Origin: Callaeas wilsoni
Lineage: Eukaryota > Chordata > Aves > Passeriformes > Callaeidae
Direction of reading: 5' to 3'
Length of the DNA: 64,000 bases
Assembly: GCA_013398955.1 (NCBI GenBank)
Contig: VWPU01014885.1
Coordinates: forward strand, 62,001 to 126,000
The position numbers were made by a program, and so were the translations under genes. This document shows positions 1 through 10,056 of this stretch, one piece after another (position 1 is the stretch's first letter; every line of letters begins with the position of its first letter). A model generated the notes under the pieces. That model was not told the origin of the DNA, made no database searches, and was given only the letters and a program-made list of their open reading frames with translations.

Positions 1-1250
1 TCTCATTTAGATGAAATATATCATCAGGACACCACTATTTGTCTTTCTTTTAAGGACACAGTGTGAAAGAAAGGTAAGTTTTGTGCAAATTCAAGACTGA
101 GTTATTATGTTCTTTCTGCTTAAATGTCCCTTCTCTGTTTTAGAGCTAGCCCAGTACATTTTTCGTTTCATATCCTAAAATTTGTCTAACATTGATATGC
201 ATTGCTACTCCATGGCAACAGGAATTATACTCCCACCGTGGCTATACTTCTGGAATAAATGACAGAGGCAGCACAAACCGTTCCTTTAACCAGCCATCAA
301 ACACATGTATGCTTTACTTGAAAATAATATAGGATAAATTCTTGCTACTCAAGTCCACACCGTGAATTTGATTTTCTTTCTGGAATAAGAGTGAGACTCA
401 TTCAGCATTAGAAGAAATAGACTGGAGATGTTTCCCCGGATCACTTTGAAAGTTGGGATTGCCAGCCCTAATCCCTCACAAACCGTGAATCGAGCACACA
501 AAAACCTGAGAATGGCATTAAAATGTGATTTCAAATAATAATAAAGTGCTTCAATTCGCCTTCCATTTTCATGTCTTGAGAATGCAACCATATTCATATT
601 TTCGATCCTTCTTTAAAAGACAGACTTTTCCAGATAAGAGTGATCTTTTCCTGTAACTGTAAATGAAAAACAACAAATATCATAATCATGAGGAAACTGG
701 AAGGTGAAAAGTAAGATACATATTTGCAAAGCAGAAAAAACAGTCTCCATGTACTTCTCCCATGCTCAGCAGCAGAAGAAGCTTCAATAAGCTTCAGTAT
801 TCCTTTATCATTTGCATGCAAAAATAGCTTGTGAATAGTTGGGAGGATAAATCACCCAACTATTATTTAACACCTCCACTCTGTCAGTCTTTTCCTCTAT
901 TATTTGCAAATAATCCTAGGTAGGATCAGGCAGTGTAAAGAAAGCACAGTAAATGAATTGCATGTATAATATCTTTACTGAGATTTTTATTGTTATTCAG
1001 TACTGAGGAAAATTTATATATTAAAATACACTAAAAAAATAAAATTAATACTACTACTGAAATTTTGTCCTTAGAATCAGGTACATTACATATATTCCAA
1101 AAACATTTTGCCATAAAAAATAAACACAGAAGCTAATTCTTCCAAGTATTCAGGGCTTTTTCCCTATTAGATAATTTTCTAATCCTATTTTTTCCCACCC
1201 TAAATGTTTTTAATGCTTAAAATAGAGACAATTGTACAACAAAATTCACT
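1..1250. other. AT-rich non-coding DNA
   Basis: This stretch shows no recognisable gene, RNA or transposable element. Short open frames on the minus strand (about 80 codons near 349-597 and 75 codons near 594-821) have no recognisable domain and look like chance frames in AT-rich DNA. A half X-box-like motif, CCATGGCAAC, lies at 211-219 next to a TTGCTACT stretch, but it is too short to call. Confidence 0.6.
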
Positions 1251-1690
1251 CATTTTGATTATTGATCCTATAGATCCTATAAGGCCTTCAGGGCATCATG
1301 AGTGCATGCCAGCTGGAAGACCTGGAGGAAAGGCTTCAGTTCAGCTACCTTATACATCACTTCCAGCACATGAGCATGTCTGGATGAGCAAATAGTGATG
1401 AATGTGCACGTCTGTACAACCTTTTGCACAAATCTAGAGCAGCAGCTAGGGACAGCTGGCCAAATTCCCTTTTAGGAAGTACTTCTTGCAAGTCAAACCC
1501 AGAGGTGTGACTGTGGAAGCATGAGGGTACTCCAGGACTCCACATGGCAACAGTGCTTAGTGGCAACCAGCAGAGAAGACGTACGTGCCAGTAGAATAAG
1601 TGAATCTTGTGGATTTGGTTTAATAACATCATTCAGGATTTTACAGCAGCAGACAACTTTTGACAAATTCTATCTGTACTTACATAACCG
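1250..1690. other. GC-richer patch, unidentified, possibly an old repeat
   Basis: Base composition rises here compared with both flanks. Open frames exist on both strands (about 91 codons on the minus strand at 1357-1632, about 64 on the plus strand at 1521-1715), but neither resembles a known protein to me. Such patches in an AT-rich avian desert are often decayed transposable elements or, less often, conserved non-coding DNA. I cannot assign it to a family. Confidence 0.3.
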
Positions 1691-1754
1691 TTTCAGGATT
1701 AGGAATTATTACTAAAAGTTTCAGTATTTTGATTGCCTTTAAATTGTCTCCAAA

Positions 1755-1779
1755 TTTTAATTTTTTTAAAAAATTAAAA
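1755..1779. repeat. 25-bp AT palindrome
   Basis: TTTTAATTTTTT and AAAAAATTAAAA form perfectly complementary 12-base arms around a single central T. The arms contain only A and T, so chance is a reasonable explanation; no flanking structure suggests a transposon end. Confidence 0.7.
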
Positions 1780-2266
1780 CCAAGCTAACATAATAATGAA
1801 CAGTCATTTCAAATATGCATAAAAATCATTGCCTAAACTTTTGCAATCACATTTAAAATAAATAGCTTTAAAAATACAGGAACTGAAGCAAGAATTCAAA
1901 ACAAAATAAACCAAAGTCAGGATGCCTTCAGGAATAAAAAACTATAATTTTGCTCAGTCTGGTTTTGACAAAGTTTAATTCTGATATGGGGACAGTGTAA
2001 CCTGCTTAAGATATACAATTTTTGGTTAATTCTTGAGAACTAAGATGCAGCTACCTGGATTCATGAAGCAGTATAATTTTTTCCTAGCCTTAAGCAAGCT
2101 CTCAGATAATTTTTTAGCCTTTCTTTTTCCTTCATGGGAAGCACTCCATGCTACTTTTGTCCACTCAAATTCCCATGGATAATTGCGTCCTGTGCCTCTT
2201 GCAGATGAGAAGCCTCCAAGCTCTTGCATAGGACCTTTTCAGGAATAACATGGGAGTAAGCCATGT

Positions 2267-2308
2267 GCTGAGTAAATTGAGCTGAGTAAATTGTGCTGAG
2301 TAAATTGT
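2267..2308. repeat. Triple tandem repeat of a 14-bp unit
   Basis: The unit GCTGAGTAAATTGW occurs three times without a gap (2267-2280, 2281-2294, 2295-2308). The second and third copies are identical and the first differs only at its last base. This near-identity suggests recent slippage or local duplication. No gene or known repeat family surrounds it. Confidence 0.95.
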
Positions 2309-2730
2309 CCTGGCATGCGGCCCCCAAGTGCAGCCTCTCCAGCATGGAACTGCACATGAAGCTATTACATGACTCATGTGCAGTCATTCCTTTACCTGGC
2401 AAATGCCTAGGTACTCACACAATGCAGTAAGCATTAAACCCAGATTCCTGCACTGTAAATCAACTTAATCGAGGCTGGAGACATCCAAGGCACGAGGAAT
2501 AACTAATCTGGTGCCTATTTGAAAGTTTAAACTTTTCTAAGCCAACCCCACAAATAGAATGGATCTTAGACCTACTGGTATTAAACTAAAGCCTTTTGTT
2601 TGTTTTTTCTTTTTGCTAACATAGCAATGAATTCTGCAGCATAGTTATACAAAGGTACATGTCATTCTCCCACTTCTTTTTGCTAAAGCATCAGTCTGAA
2701 AATATCCATTTAACTGTAGGTATCCGAAAG

Positions 2731-2770
2731 ATGTTAATAGGTCATAAAAAATGTTAATATGTCATAAAAG
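2731..2770. repeat. Two-copy tandem duplication of 20 bp
   Basis: Copies at 2731-2750 and 2751-2770 share ATGTTAATA and GTCATAAAA and differ at two positions. It is a simple local duplication within AT-rich DNA. Confidence 0.9.
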
Positions 2771-2922
2771 CTGTCATATAAACTATTCAACATACACTCA
2801 AAACTTTACAAAATAAATGAAAATTTAAAACTTCAACATTATTAGCCTAAAATTATAATTTTTGAAATCTTAGTTTTTCCTTGCACATAATTAACCATCT
2901 CTGTTCCAGTCACATTGTAACA

Positions 2923-2968
2923 GGTCACAAGGTCAACTATGATTTGGTCACAAGATCAGCTATGATTT
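2923..2968. repeat. Two-copy tandem duplication of 23 bp
   Basis: Copies at 2923-2945 and 2946-2968 both begin GGTCACAAG and end CTATGATTT, with two internal differences. Together with the duplications at 2267 and 2731, this makes three independent short tandem duplications within about 700 bp. Confidence 0.92.
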
Positions 2969-4289
2969 TTTAATTTATTTTCTGAGTCCTTAGAATAATA
3001 TGCAGGACTCTAAGTTGGTTTATGTGCAAACTGAAGTATAGGTTTATCAAGTGTTTGAGTAGTGAAAATTTTTGGCTTACTGGAACACCACTGTGATTAC
3101 ATTAAAGCACATGATTTTTTAAAAGCTTCTTGGATTTTATAGAGCCTGCATAAATTGAGTATTCCTAATGTAGAAAAGGGTAGAGATGTCTCTGAGAGAA
3201 ATTTTACATACTGGAGTTGAGAAAATTTCTGTAAATTTACATTTGAAACTCGGTTCTAATATACTTGTCATGTAAGTTGCAATCCTCCCAATTAGAATCA
3301 CTATTTTAATTCAAGTGATTTTTGTTATTTTATTTCAATGTATTAGTCCAGTATGCAGTTATAAAACTTGTAGCCCCTATTTCCAGCACAGTATGACATA
3401 CAGACTAGAATACAGAGGACAGTACAATGTGTATGCAGTTTGAATTGGTACTTAATTCTATTTTTTAATGTAACATAAGAAATTTTGTCATATAAGATTA
3501 TCTGAGTTATAGTAAAAACATTTTGTGATAAATTAATTGGTTAATTTTACACACAAGGTTCAAAATTTTCTAGTTTAAATTCCATAAGAAAACTAGCTAA
3601 GTTCAAGTAATAAACATATTAACGACTTCTTTTTTCTTAAAGATTTATTGAACAAAATAAAATTCTTTAAAAAGTTGAAATAGTTCAGTTTGTGTTTTCT
3701 ACAAGGTACTTTAAAAATGAAATATGCTCCTCAGAATTAATAATACAACTCTCTCTATTTCAGTCCAGGGATGAGTTATTTTCATTTCCGAATGCACTTT
3801 TATCTAATGGATAGCAATTATAGTGTATAATATTTTTTAATTCCAGGGAGCTAATTTCAAAAGAGCACTGGAAAGATCCCAGCTATCTAAATTACTAGAG
3901 CTCTTTCCAGAGGCCACAGAAAATGTTGCCACCGTCAGTCTGCCTGTAACTGCATGCATTTACTTCCAGATTTGAGATACTTATGACAATAGTAAGGTTT
4001 GATGAGCTTGCCCCTCTCAAGGAACTGAGCTTGGATAAGATCTCACAGAAACTTATTTATAGCTGTACTTTCAGTCATAAGGTGAAACACAGATAGAAAC
4101 TGCAGGAAGCACTGTAATAAAACACAGTAGGAAGGAATGCTCAGCAATTGTTTTAGCTTGAAACATCCCTTGCTTTTATATCAAAGCAATGCTGAGGTAG
4201 CAGAAGAGGGAGGCCAAATTCAGTCACTGTGTAGGTGATTAACAGCACTTTCTACCCCAGCAGAATATAAATTTTTGCCATTATATAAG
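2969..4289. other. AT-rich non-coding DNA
   Basis: I see no gene, RNA or identifiable element here. The sequence is AT-rich with many short A and T runs and no long open frame. Confidence 0.6.
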
Positions 4290-4830
4290 TTTTGCCACCC
4301 CTGTGTCTACCGACAGTAGTTGGTACCTTGGCTATGTGGCTCCAAGTCCCTCCACAACCCAAGCCAAAAGCACATGGTCACCACTAGGTGACATGTCCCA
4401 CTCTCCAGGGTCTCCTGCCACTCTGGTAACTAGAAGAAAAGCAAAATGTCTTCCCTCAGAGGGCTCGGGGCCAGGGCTTCCTTGGCATCCAGCTGACACG
4501 TAGCTGTCTTTAAACAGCACCTCCCCATCCCTGGCCCAGGTGCCTAGTTCCCCACTCCACCCAAACACACCCTTCAGCTAGCAATGCCATGATTCTGCAC
4601 CAGGCCTTTGCCTTTTTCCTTCATCAAGATGTCTGCAAAATGCTCCTGTGCTGTGCCTGGTACATCCACTACTTGCATGCAGCGAGACACTATCAGGATG
4701 TTAAAATCATTGGCCATGGCTCTTTTGCAGAGTGCTGAAGCAGGTGCATGTTACCCAAACAGCAAAGTACAGTGTGCATCCACAAGCACTTGCTGAAGAG
4801 AAGCAGCAAGTGAGGAACACGTGATGCCTT
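4290..4830. other. GC-richer segment, unidentified, possibly a decayed retroposon
   Basis: This segment is clearly less AT-rich than its surroundings and carries short open frames on both strands (66 codons plus at 4303-4503, 78 codons minus at 4332-4568, 62 codons plus at 4608-4796). In one plus frame, about 4585-4725 reads through without a stop and ends in a short GHGSFAEC-like stretch, which on its own is not enough to name a family. It directly precedes the probable LTR at 4908-5273, so it may belong to the same insertion or be an older repeat. Confidence 0.3.
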
Positions 4831-4907
4831 AGGATTTTAGCGTTTATATTTTCATATATTTGTAATCCTGCACTTCTTTAGTGTGTAACTCTGAACTCCA
4901 TATAGAG

Positions 4908-5273
4908 TGTTAGCTACTGCTTTTCCCGTTTTGGTCAGACACAACAATTCCTCTCTAGGCCTGAGAATCAAGGACACCTCACTGTCTCAGGCCTCGAGAA
5001 ATGTAAACAAAAGTGAGTTGGAGGGGAGCAAACTAAGAGAATGGGACTTTGCTACCTGAAGGTGTAATTGGACAATTAACCTCTGATATGCAAATGGACA
5101 ACATTTATATCTGTCCGAAAAATGTGTGACTGTCATCCATCCTGGGTGTAGTCTCTGCGAGACTCCTGCACTGCCCAAGGTGTACCCTGTGAAGGCCTAT
5201 CCATAAATACCTGCCCTTTATCCTTTCGCTCTGTCCAGCCTCTGTTCCAGGTCAGCCTCTACAAGGAATCACA
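4908..5273 (+). mobile_element. Probable solo LTR of an endogenous retrovirus
   Basis: The sequence has the general make-up of an avian retroviral LTR: moderately GC-rich, beginning TGTTAGCT, with a TATA- or polyadenylation-like CCATAAATACC near 5200. A pyrimidine-rich segment containing CTCTGTCCAGCCTCTG follows, and a possible terminus GAATCACA ends at 5273. From memory it resembles dispersed avian repeats of LTR type, but I cannot name the family. Both ends are estimates, and I found no convincing target-site duplication. No retroviral coding sequence follows, so it would be a solo LTR. Confidence 0.45.
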
Positions 5274-5339
5274 TGGACCAAGGAGAAGTGGGTTTCAGAC
5301 TGATCAAAGCCACAGGCCAGGCATAGCTTAATTATAGAT

Positions 5340-5870
5340 ATTTTCTGTGGGGTGCATGGTGTGTGGGGGTGCTTAAGAAGAATGCGGATCTCAGAAAAAA
5401 TGAGTAAGTTGTATCTGTTACAGGAAGGCAATTTTCAGTTAAAGTTCGGCATATTCTTTCAGGCAAAACATGGCAGGCCAAGCGAAGCACCTGCTGCTGC
5501 AGCCCAGAGGCACTCTGATGAGCCGGCTGTGACCGACGTCACCTCGGCTAAAGCAGGATCTGAGGCTAGGTTAGAAACAAAATGTCACTGCTGGGAGCCA
5601 GGCACAGACCTCTCAGCACTGGGAAGAGATACCACAGAGCGCGTCCCTAGTGTGTGTCTGCTAACGTCAGCACCGAGGTGAGGGTGTCAGTACTTGGTGT
5701 GGTTAGGAGAGCTTCCCTGCCAGAGCAGAAGCTTGGCTTCCAGACTAGCAGCTGAGACTTAGCCAGACTGTGATGACATGCAAAGGTAACGGTATGGACT
5801 GGAGAAATGTTTTGGCAAGGTCCTAGACCTGTGTGAGACAGACAGTTTGGATGGCAAGGGACCTTTAAGT
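5340..5870. other. GC-richer segment with a possible exon and CRE-like motif
   Basis: This segment is GC-richer than its flanks and contains several CpG-bearing motifs. One is CGACGTCA at 5534-5541, seven of eight bases matching the cAMP-response element. Splice-like boundaries surround 5463-5677: TTCTTTCAG before it and GAG/GTGAGG after it. An open frame of 109 codons (5352-5681) runs across but has no recognisable domain. It could be a non-coding RNA exon, part of an insertion that also brought the upstream LTR, or neither. Confidence 0.25.
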
Positions 5871-6767
5871 CTTTAAATTTGTTCACTCAGTTTAGCTATT
5901 TGCTAGCATGGAGTTAAAATGGATGAGTTTATAGGAACTGCAGTGTGGGAAATTGTTGCTCAAGCATAAAGCAGATGGTTCATTTACCTGTGGCTAATCT
6001 GCTTTATTTCTGAAAAAAAAGAAAAAAAAGGCATGCACTCAGCATACTTCTATTATTAGCCTACTTGTATTATTAGTCTTATACCAACATTTAAAAATCT
6101 GGGCTGAAAAAATTTTTATGAAAACAAACCCCAGATTTATAAAAAGAAATTTATAAATAATATAAACATAATTTATAAAGTGGGAAGAGAGATTGAGATC
6201 CTATCTAATAGCTTCGAGAGCCTACCATGTCGCAGAATTTGTGCAAATGTTTTGCAGTGAGAATGGTTCTGGTAGAATATCCTTGGTTACTTCCACGAAT
6301 TTTAGTCCTTGCTTCCTTGTGTAGATTATCACCATTACTACTTGCAGAAAGCTGCTGTTGTATTTTTTGCAGCCTCAAAACCATTATTATAATAAAATAG
6401 ACCATCTATAGAAGACACATAAGGACACATCTCTGGACTTTAGATGATAATTTGGAGATTCATGTTCACAGGCATGAAAACTCATGCATTCTATTTTCCT
6501 TTAAAAAAAGTAATTCCTGTTGTATCAGGAAAGACTATTGCTATTCAAAATGTGTAGCTGCGCATTGCTCTGAAAAGGGTAATTATAATATGCTGTGTAA
6601 TGCAAGTATCTGGAGGGAAAACCATTCAAAACAAATATCACAATTAATTCAAAGCAAACAGACTTACTCTTCAACAGGTACTTGCAGATTTGATGTTGCA
6701 TGCCAACTAAAATGTATTTTTAGATTTTTTGGTTTTTGTATCTGGCACACTTATCAAGGGGACATCT

Positions 6768-6801
6768 GGAAATAAGTATCACATGGAAATAAGTGTCACA
6801 T
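6768..6801. repeat. Two-copy tandem duplication of 17 bp
   Basis: GGAAATAAGTATCACAT at 6768-6784 is followed directly by GGAAATAAGTGTCACAT at 6785-6801, with a single difference. It is a local slippage or duplication event in AT-rich DNA. Confidence 0.93.
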
Positions 6802-7948
6802 TGCAATTACTGGTATTGTAACCTATAAAAATACTTTTTGGAGGCCACAGATCCCCTTACTGCATTTGATAAAATAACATGGTCATGCATTCTGATTTTG
6901 AATGAGTTGAATAAGAGGATGACTTCAATGCCTCACAGATACATCTGTAATTTCTGTAATGCTTTCCATATCAGGTTATTCTTGATATTTATTTTGTTTG
7001 GATTTCTGAAACAGCATGAGGATTACTACAATGAAACGACAGCTACATTTAATTAAGGCATGACTGATGTACCTGCAAATAATCTTAACTGAGAATTTAA
7101 TTTTTCATTTGGAACTCTTGCAGACAGAACATGATTTCCTTTGGATTTTTTTTTTTTTTTTTGTTTAATATTCTACTGATTTTTCTACTGCTTAAGGAAA
7201 AATAGTGCTGCATCTCAAATAAAATAGTTAGGATATCAAGTGTTATCAAATAGTTACTTCTGGTTGACACATGAAATTGATCTGATTAGTCACATCTTGA
7301 TGTTGCTCATCTTGGATTGTGAATGCAGGCAATCCTAACAAAAATATTCCCTGTGTACATTAAAAAAAAAAAGTTATTTTCAGGAGCTTCAGCTGTGCAT
7401 TTTTGTAGGAGCTTCTTGTAAACATTCCCACTAATAGAGACTGGTCAGAGGGCATTTGAAGAAAATAAACAGAGATAGAATATGGCCACAGCTGAACAGA
7501 ATTCACTTAAATATTCAGGAAACTATTGATAGAAAATGCTGGTAAAATCTGTTCAGCTCTAACATCTGGATGGCTTGAGTAAAAAAATAAAATTAAATCC
7601 CACTTTGAAATAAATTTATTAAAGTCACCACAGTATTCTGGGAGCTTGTGTCAGTTATTCCAGAAATCCAATTTGTTGCAGATATATTGGAGGTTCACAG
7701 AAGAGGTAAACAGTTGCTGTGGTGAAAAATTCTATGGGAGTGAGTAGGTAGAGGATGGGAAAGTTATTTGTTCATATTATTTGCTCTAGGATATTAGTTT
7801 CATGTCCAAATTAAAACTGGGCAATGGTATTTGCATTAGCTATGCTTTAGAGCAAAAACAAATCACTTTGTTATTATGAGTTAGCAGTTTTTCTTCTTAG
7901 AGCAAAAAATGAAAAGCCCTATTTCTTGGACATATAAGCAGATGAGCC

Positions 7949-7962
7949 ATCACCATAGCAAC
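7949..7962. promoter_or_regulatory. X-box-like (RFX family) motif
   Basis: ATCACCATAGCAAC on the plus strand reads GTTGCTATGGTGAT on the minus strand. This is close to the palindromic X-box bound by RFX transcription factors (GTTGCCATGGCAAC type), with one conserved half and one weakened half. A CpG-containing stretch with GCGTCACTC follows near 7980. This is motif-level evidence only, and no gene start is visible nearby. Confidence 0.25.
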
Positions 7963-9507
7963 CGAAGGACGTATCCATCGCGTCACTCTGTCAAACAGCC
8001 CCTGCATGTGACTCCAAGCTCACATTCCTTACTTCCATCTGAAAGTAGGTTTTAGTCCTGCCATCCAATAAAATCAATACCCAGTAGGATGTTTTCTGTC
8101 TGTCATAGTTTAGAAATAAAAAGCTACTTACAGTAGCCTTTCTTGTCTTAAAGGAAAAGTAAAGGTTGTTTATCTATCCTATACTAGGAGTTAATGAAAA
8201 ATAGAATTAATAGAAAATGGATAATTTGTTTCCAGGAATGATAAGTTAGCTCTTGCTCTTTATTATGTTTAGTGATTCAGTCATGTCTTCGTTACAGAGT
8301 ATTATGACAGGTTCTCTGGACTGCTTCCAGCAATGAGTCTGGCTTAGGAGAAACACCATATTTCTCTCCCAGAGTTATGAAAGAGGCTTTGATTTCTCCA
8401 CTGAAAGGAGGAGAATCACACTGCAAACATGATTTACAAATCAGGCAGCAGAAAACAAATGCAAATACAAAGTGTTAATTGATCGTCCATTTCCTTTGCA
8501 ACTCTAAAGCAGGATTTTATTTTCATGTTCTTGCCCTCTTTAAAAGTGTTTTCTAGCTTCTCTCGCAGACTCTGAAAGGTTGTTTTCACCTTGCCTCATC
8601 TTTTCTCTTCATCACCATTAGATTTTAACCTTTTCTACACCTACAATGTAATAAGAACCAACACATTTGGCCTCTGCTTTCCTGGTCTAATTCTCAGAAG
8701 CCTTCCCAAATACTACAAAAGCAATGGCTACTTGCACTTGTGTGGGTTCTGCATTTTAACTAAACGAAGTCAGCTGAGGTTCAGTTTCCGTATGTCAAAT
8801 GACTACTGCAACAACAGTCTCTGGGAGAAAAGAAATAACAGTTGCTTCATTAGGTAGATCTTGAGGCAACCTTGTTACTTGTGTTCTGAGCTTTTTGTCT
8901 GTTGAATGGTTTGTGATGAGTACCAGTTGTGCCTAAGTGTTACACCAACTTTCACTGGAATTAAAGTTTCAGTTTAACTACAGAGTGATCATACTTTAGG
9001 ATCCATGCACCAGCATGACAGTTATGGAAGATATGGAATGTAAGAGAGAGAAAAAATTATGATGACGAGAAAGCTCTTTCTCTCCATATCACTACATTAA
9101 ATTAATGAATTATATAACCGCCACAAGAATGTATGGCTCCAGAACCTGAACTTTTGCTCCCCTCAATAATGTTTTCTTCAGTCTTATCTAAGTAAGACTG
9201 AAGGAGGTCTACAAAAACTACTCTCTCTCTCTTTCTGAAACATACGTTTTAGATGTATGAAAATGTAAAATGCACAAAAATATATATAAGATGATGCAAG
9301 AGTCTATACTCAAGTGAATTAACAGATATATGGAAAAGTCATTTGCAAAATGTCAGTTTCCATATGAAATTAATGGTCTTGAAATGCTATCTAAGCAACT
9401 TCTGTCAGTTTCAGTTAAGCCAGATGGACTCATAGTTTCCAAAACAGATTGCCAGAATCACACCAGTCAAACTGTTTCCTATAGACGTGAGTTTGGCCAT
9501 CTCCTCC

Positions 9508-10056
9508 TGGTGGTTTTTCCTGATATTAATTTTCTTCATAGTAGCCGGTATGGGCTATGTTTTGGATTCTTGCTGGAAACACTGTAGAAAACACAGGGAT
9601 GTTTTTTTCCTCACTGAGCAGTGCTGACACAAAGTCAAGGCCTTTTCTGCTCCTCACCTCATCCCTCCAGTGAGGAGGCTGGGGGTGCACTGTGAGTTTT
9701 AGGGGAACACAGCCAGAACACCTGACCCCAACTGACCATATGGCATCAGGCTCAGCATACAGAGCTGGGAGAAGAAGGAGGAAAGGAGGGACAATCAGAG
9801 TGATGGTTTTTGATTTCTCAAGTCACCATTACATGTGATGGGGCCCTGCTCTCCTGCGGAAGGGTGAACACCTGCCTGCCCATGGGAACCACTGAATTGT
9901 TTTGCTTTGCTTGCATGTGTGGCTTTTGCTTTACCTTTATCTGTGTTTATCTCAGCCCATGAGTATTCTCACTTTTAGCCTTTGGGTTCTGTCCTCAATC
10001 CCTGTGTGGGGGAGTGAGTGAATGACTGTGTTGCAGATTTAGGTTAAACCACATCA
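9508..10056 (+). mobile_element. Nearly full-length solo LTR of an avian endogenous retrovirus
   Basis: The whole interval matches an LTR type common in bird genomes. The U3-like start near 9508 leads into ATTAATTTTCTTCATAGTAG. Then come GAGCAGTGCTGACAC and AAGGCCTTTTCTGCTCCTCA, a weakened TATA region (CAGCATACAGAGCTGGG near 9756, where relatives have TATAAA), TTTATCTCAGCCCATGAG near 9950, and the end GGTTAAACCACATCA. Orientation is plus because the promoter-like region precedes the poly(A)-like region. There is no primer-binding site or retroviral gene downstream, so it is a solo LTR left by recombination. Flanking bases (CTCCTC before, CTCATG after) are only partly alike, so no target duplication is claimed. 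The degraded TATA region suggests it no longer acts as a promoter. Confidence 0.8.

Larger units (their letters stand above)
5871..9507. other. AT-rich non-coding DNA with short homopolymers
   Basis: I see no gene or known transposable element. The stretch holds an A-rich run near 6010-6030 and a long T run near 7147-7162. Open frames such as 6452-6775 (107 codons, plus) and 8591-8857 (88 codons, plus) have no recognisable domain and a composition expected by chance. Confidence 0.6.

Noticed and set aside
2267..2308. CRISPR-like direct repeats
   Set aside because: The units are contiguous without spacers and the genome is vertebrate; this is a tandem repeat.
4660..4730. Short GHGSFAEC-like peptide, resembling a kinase glycine-rich loop
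   Set aside because: The match is only a few residues, a stop follows, and no further kinase motif is present.
5274..5300. TGGACC directly after the LTR-like block as a retroviral primer-binding site
   Set aside because: Only TGG fits; the rest does not resemble a tRNA 3' end that I recognise, and no retroviral genes follow.
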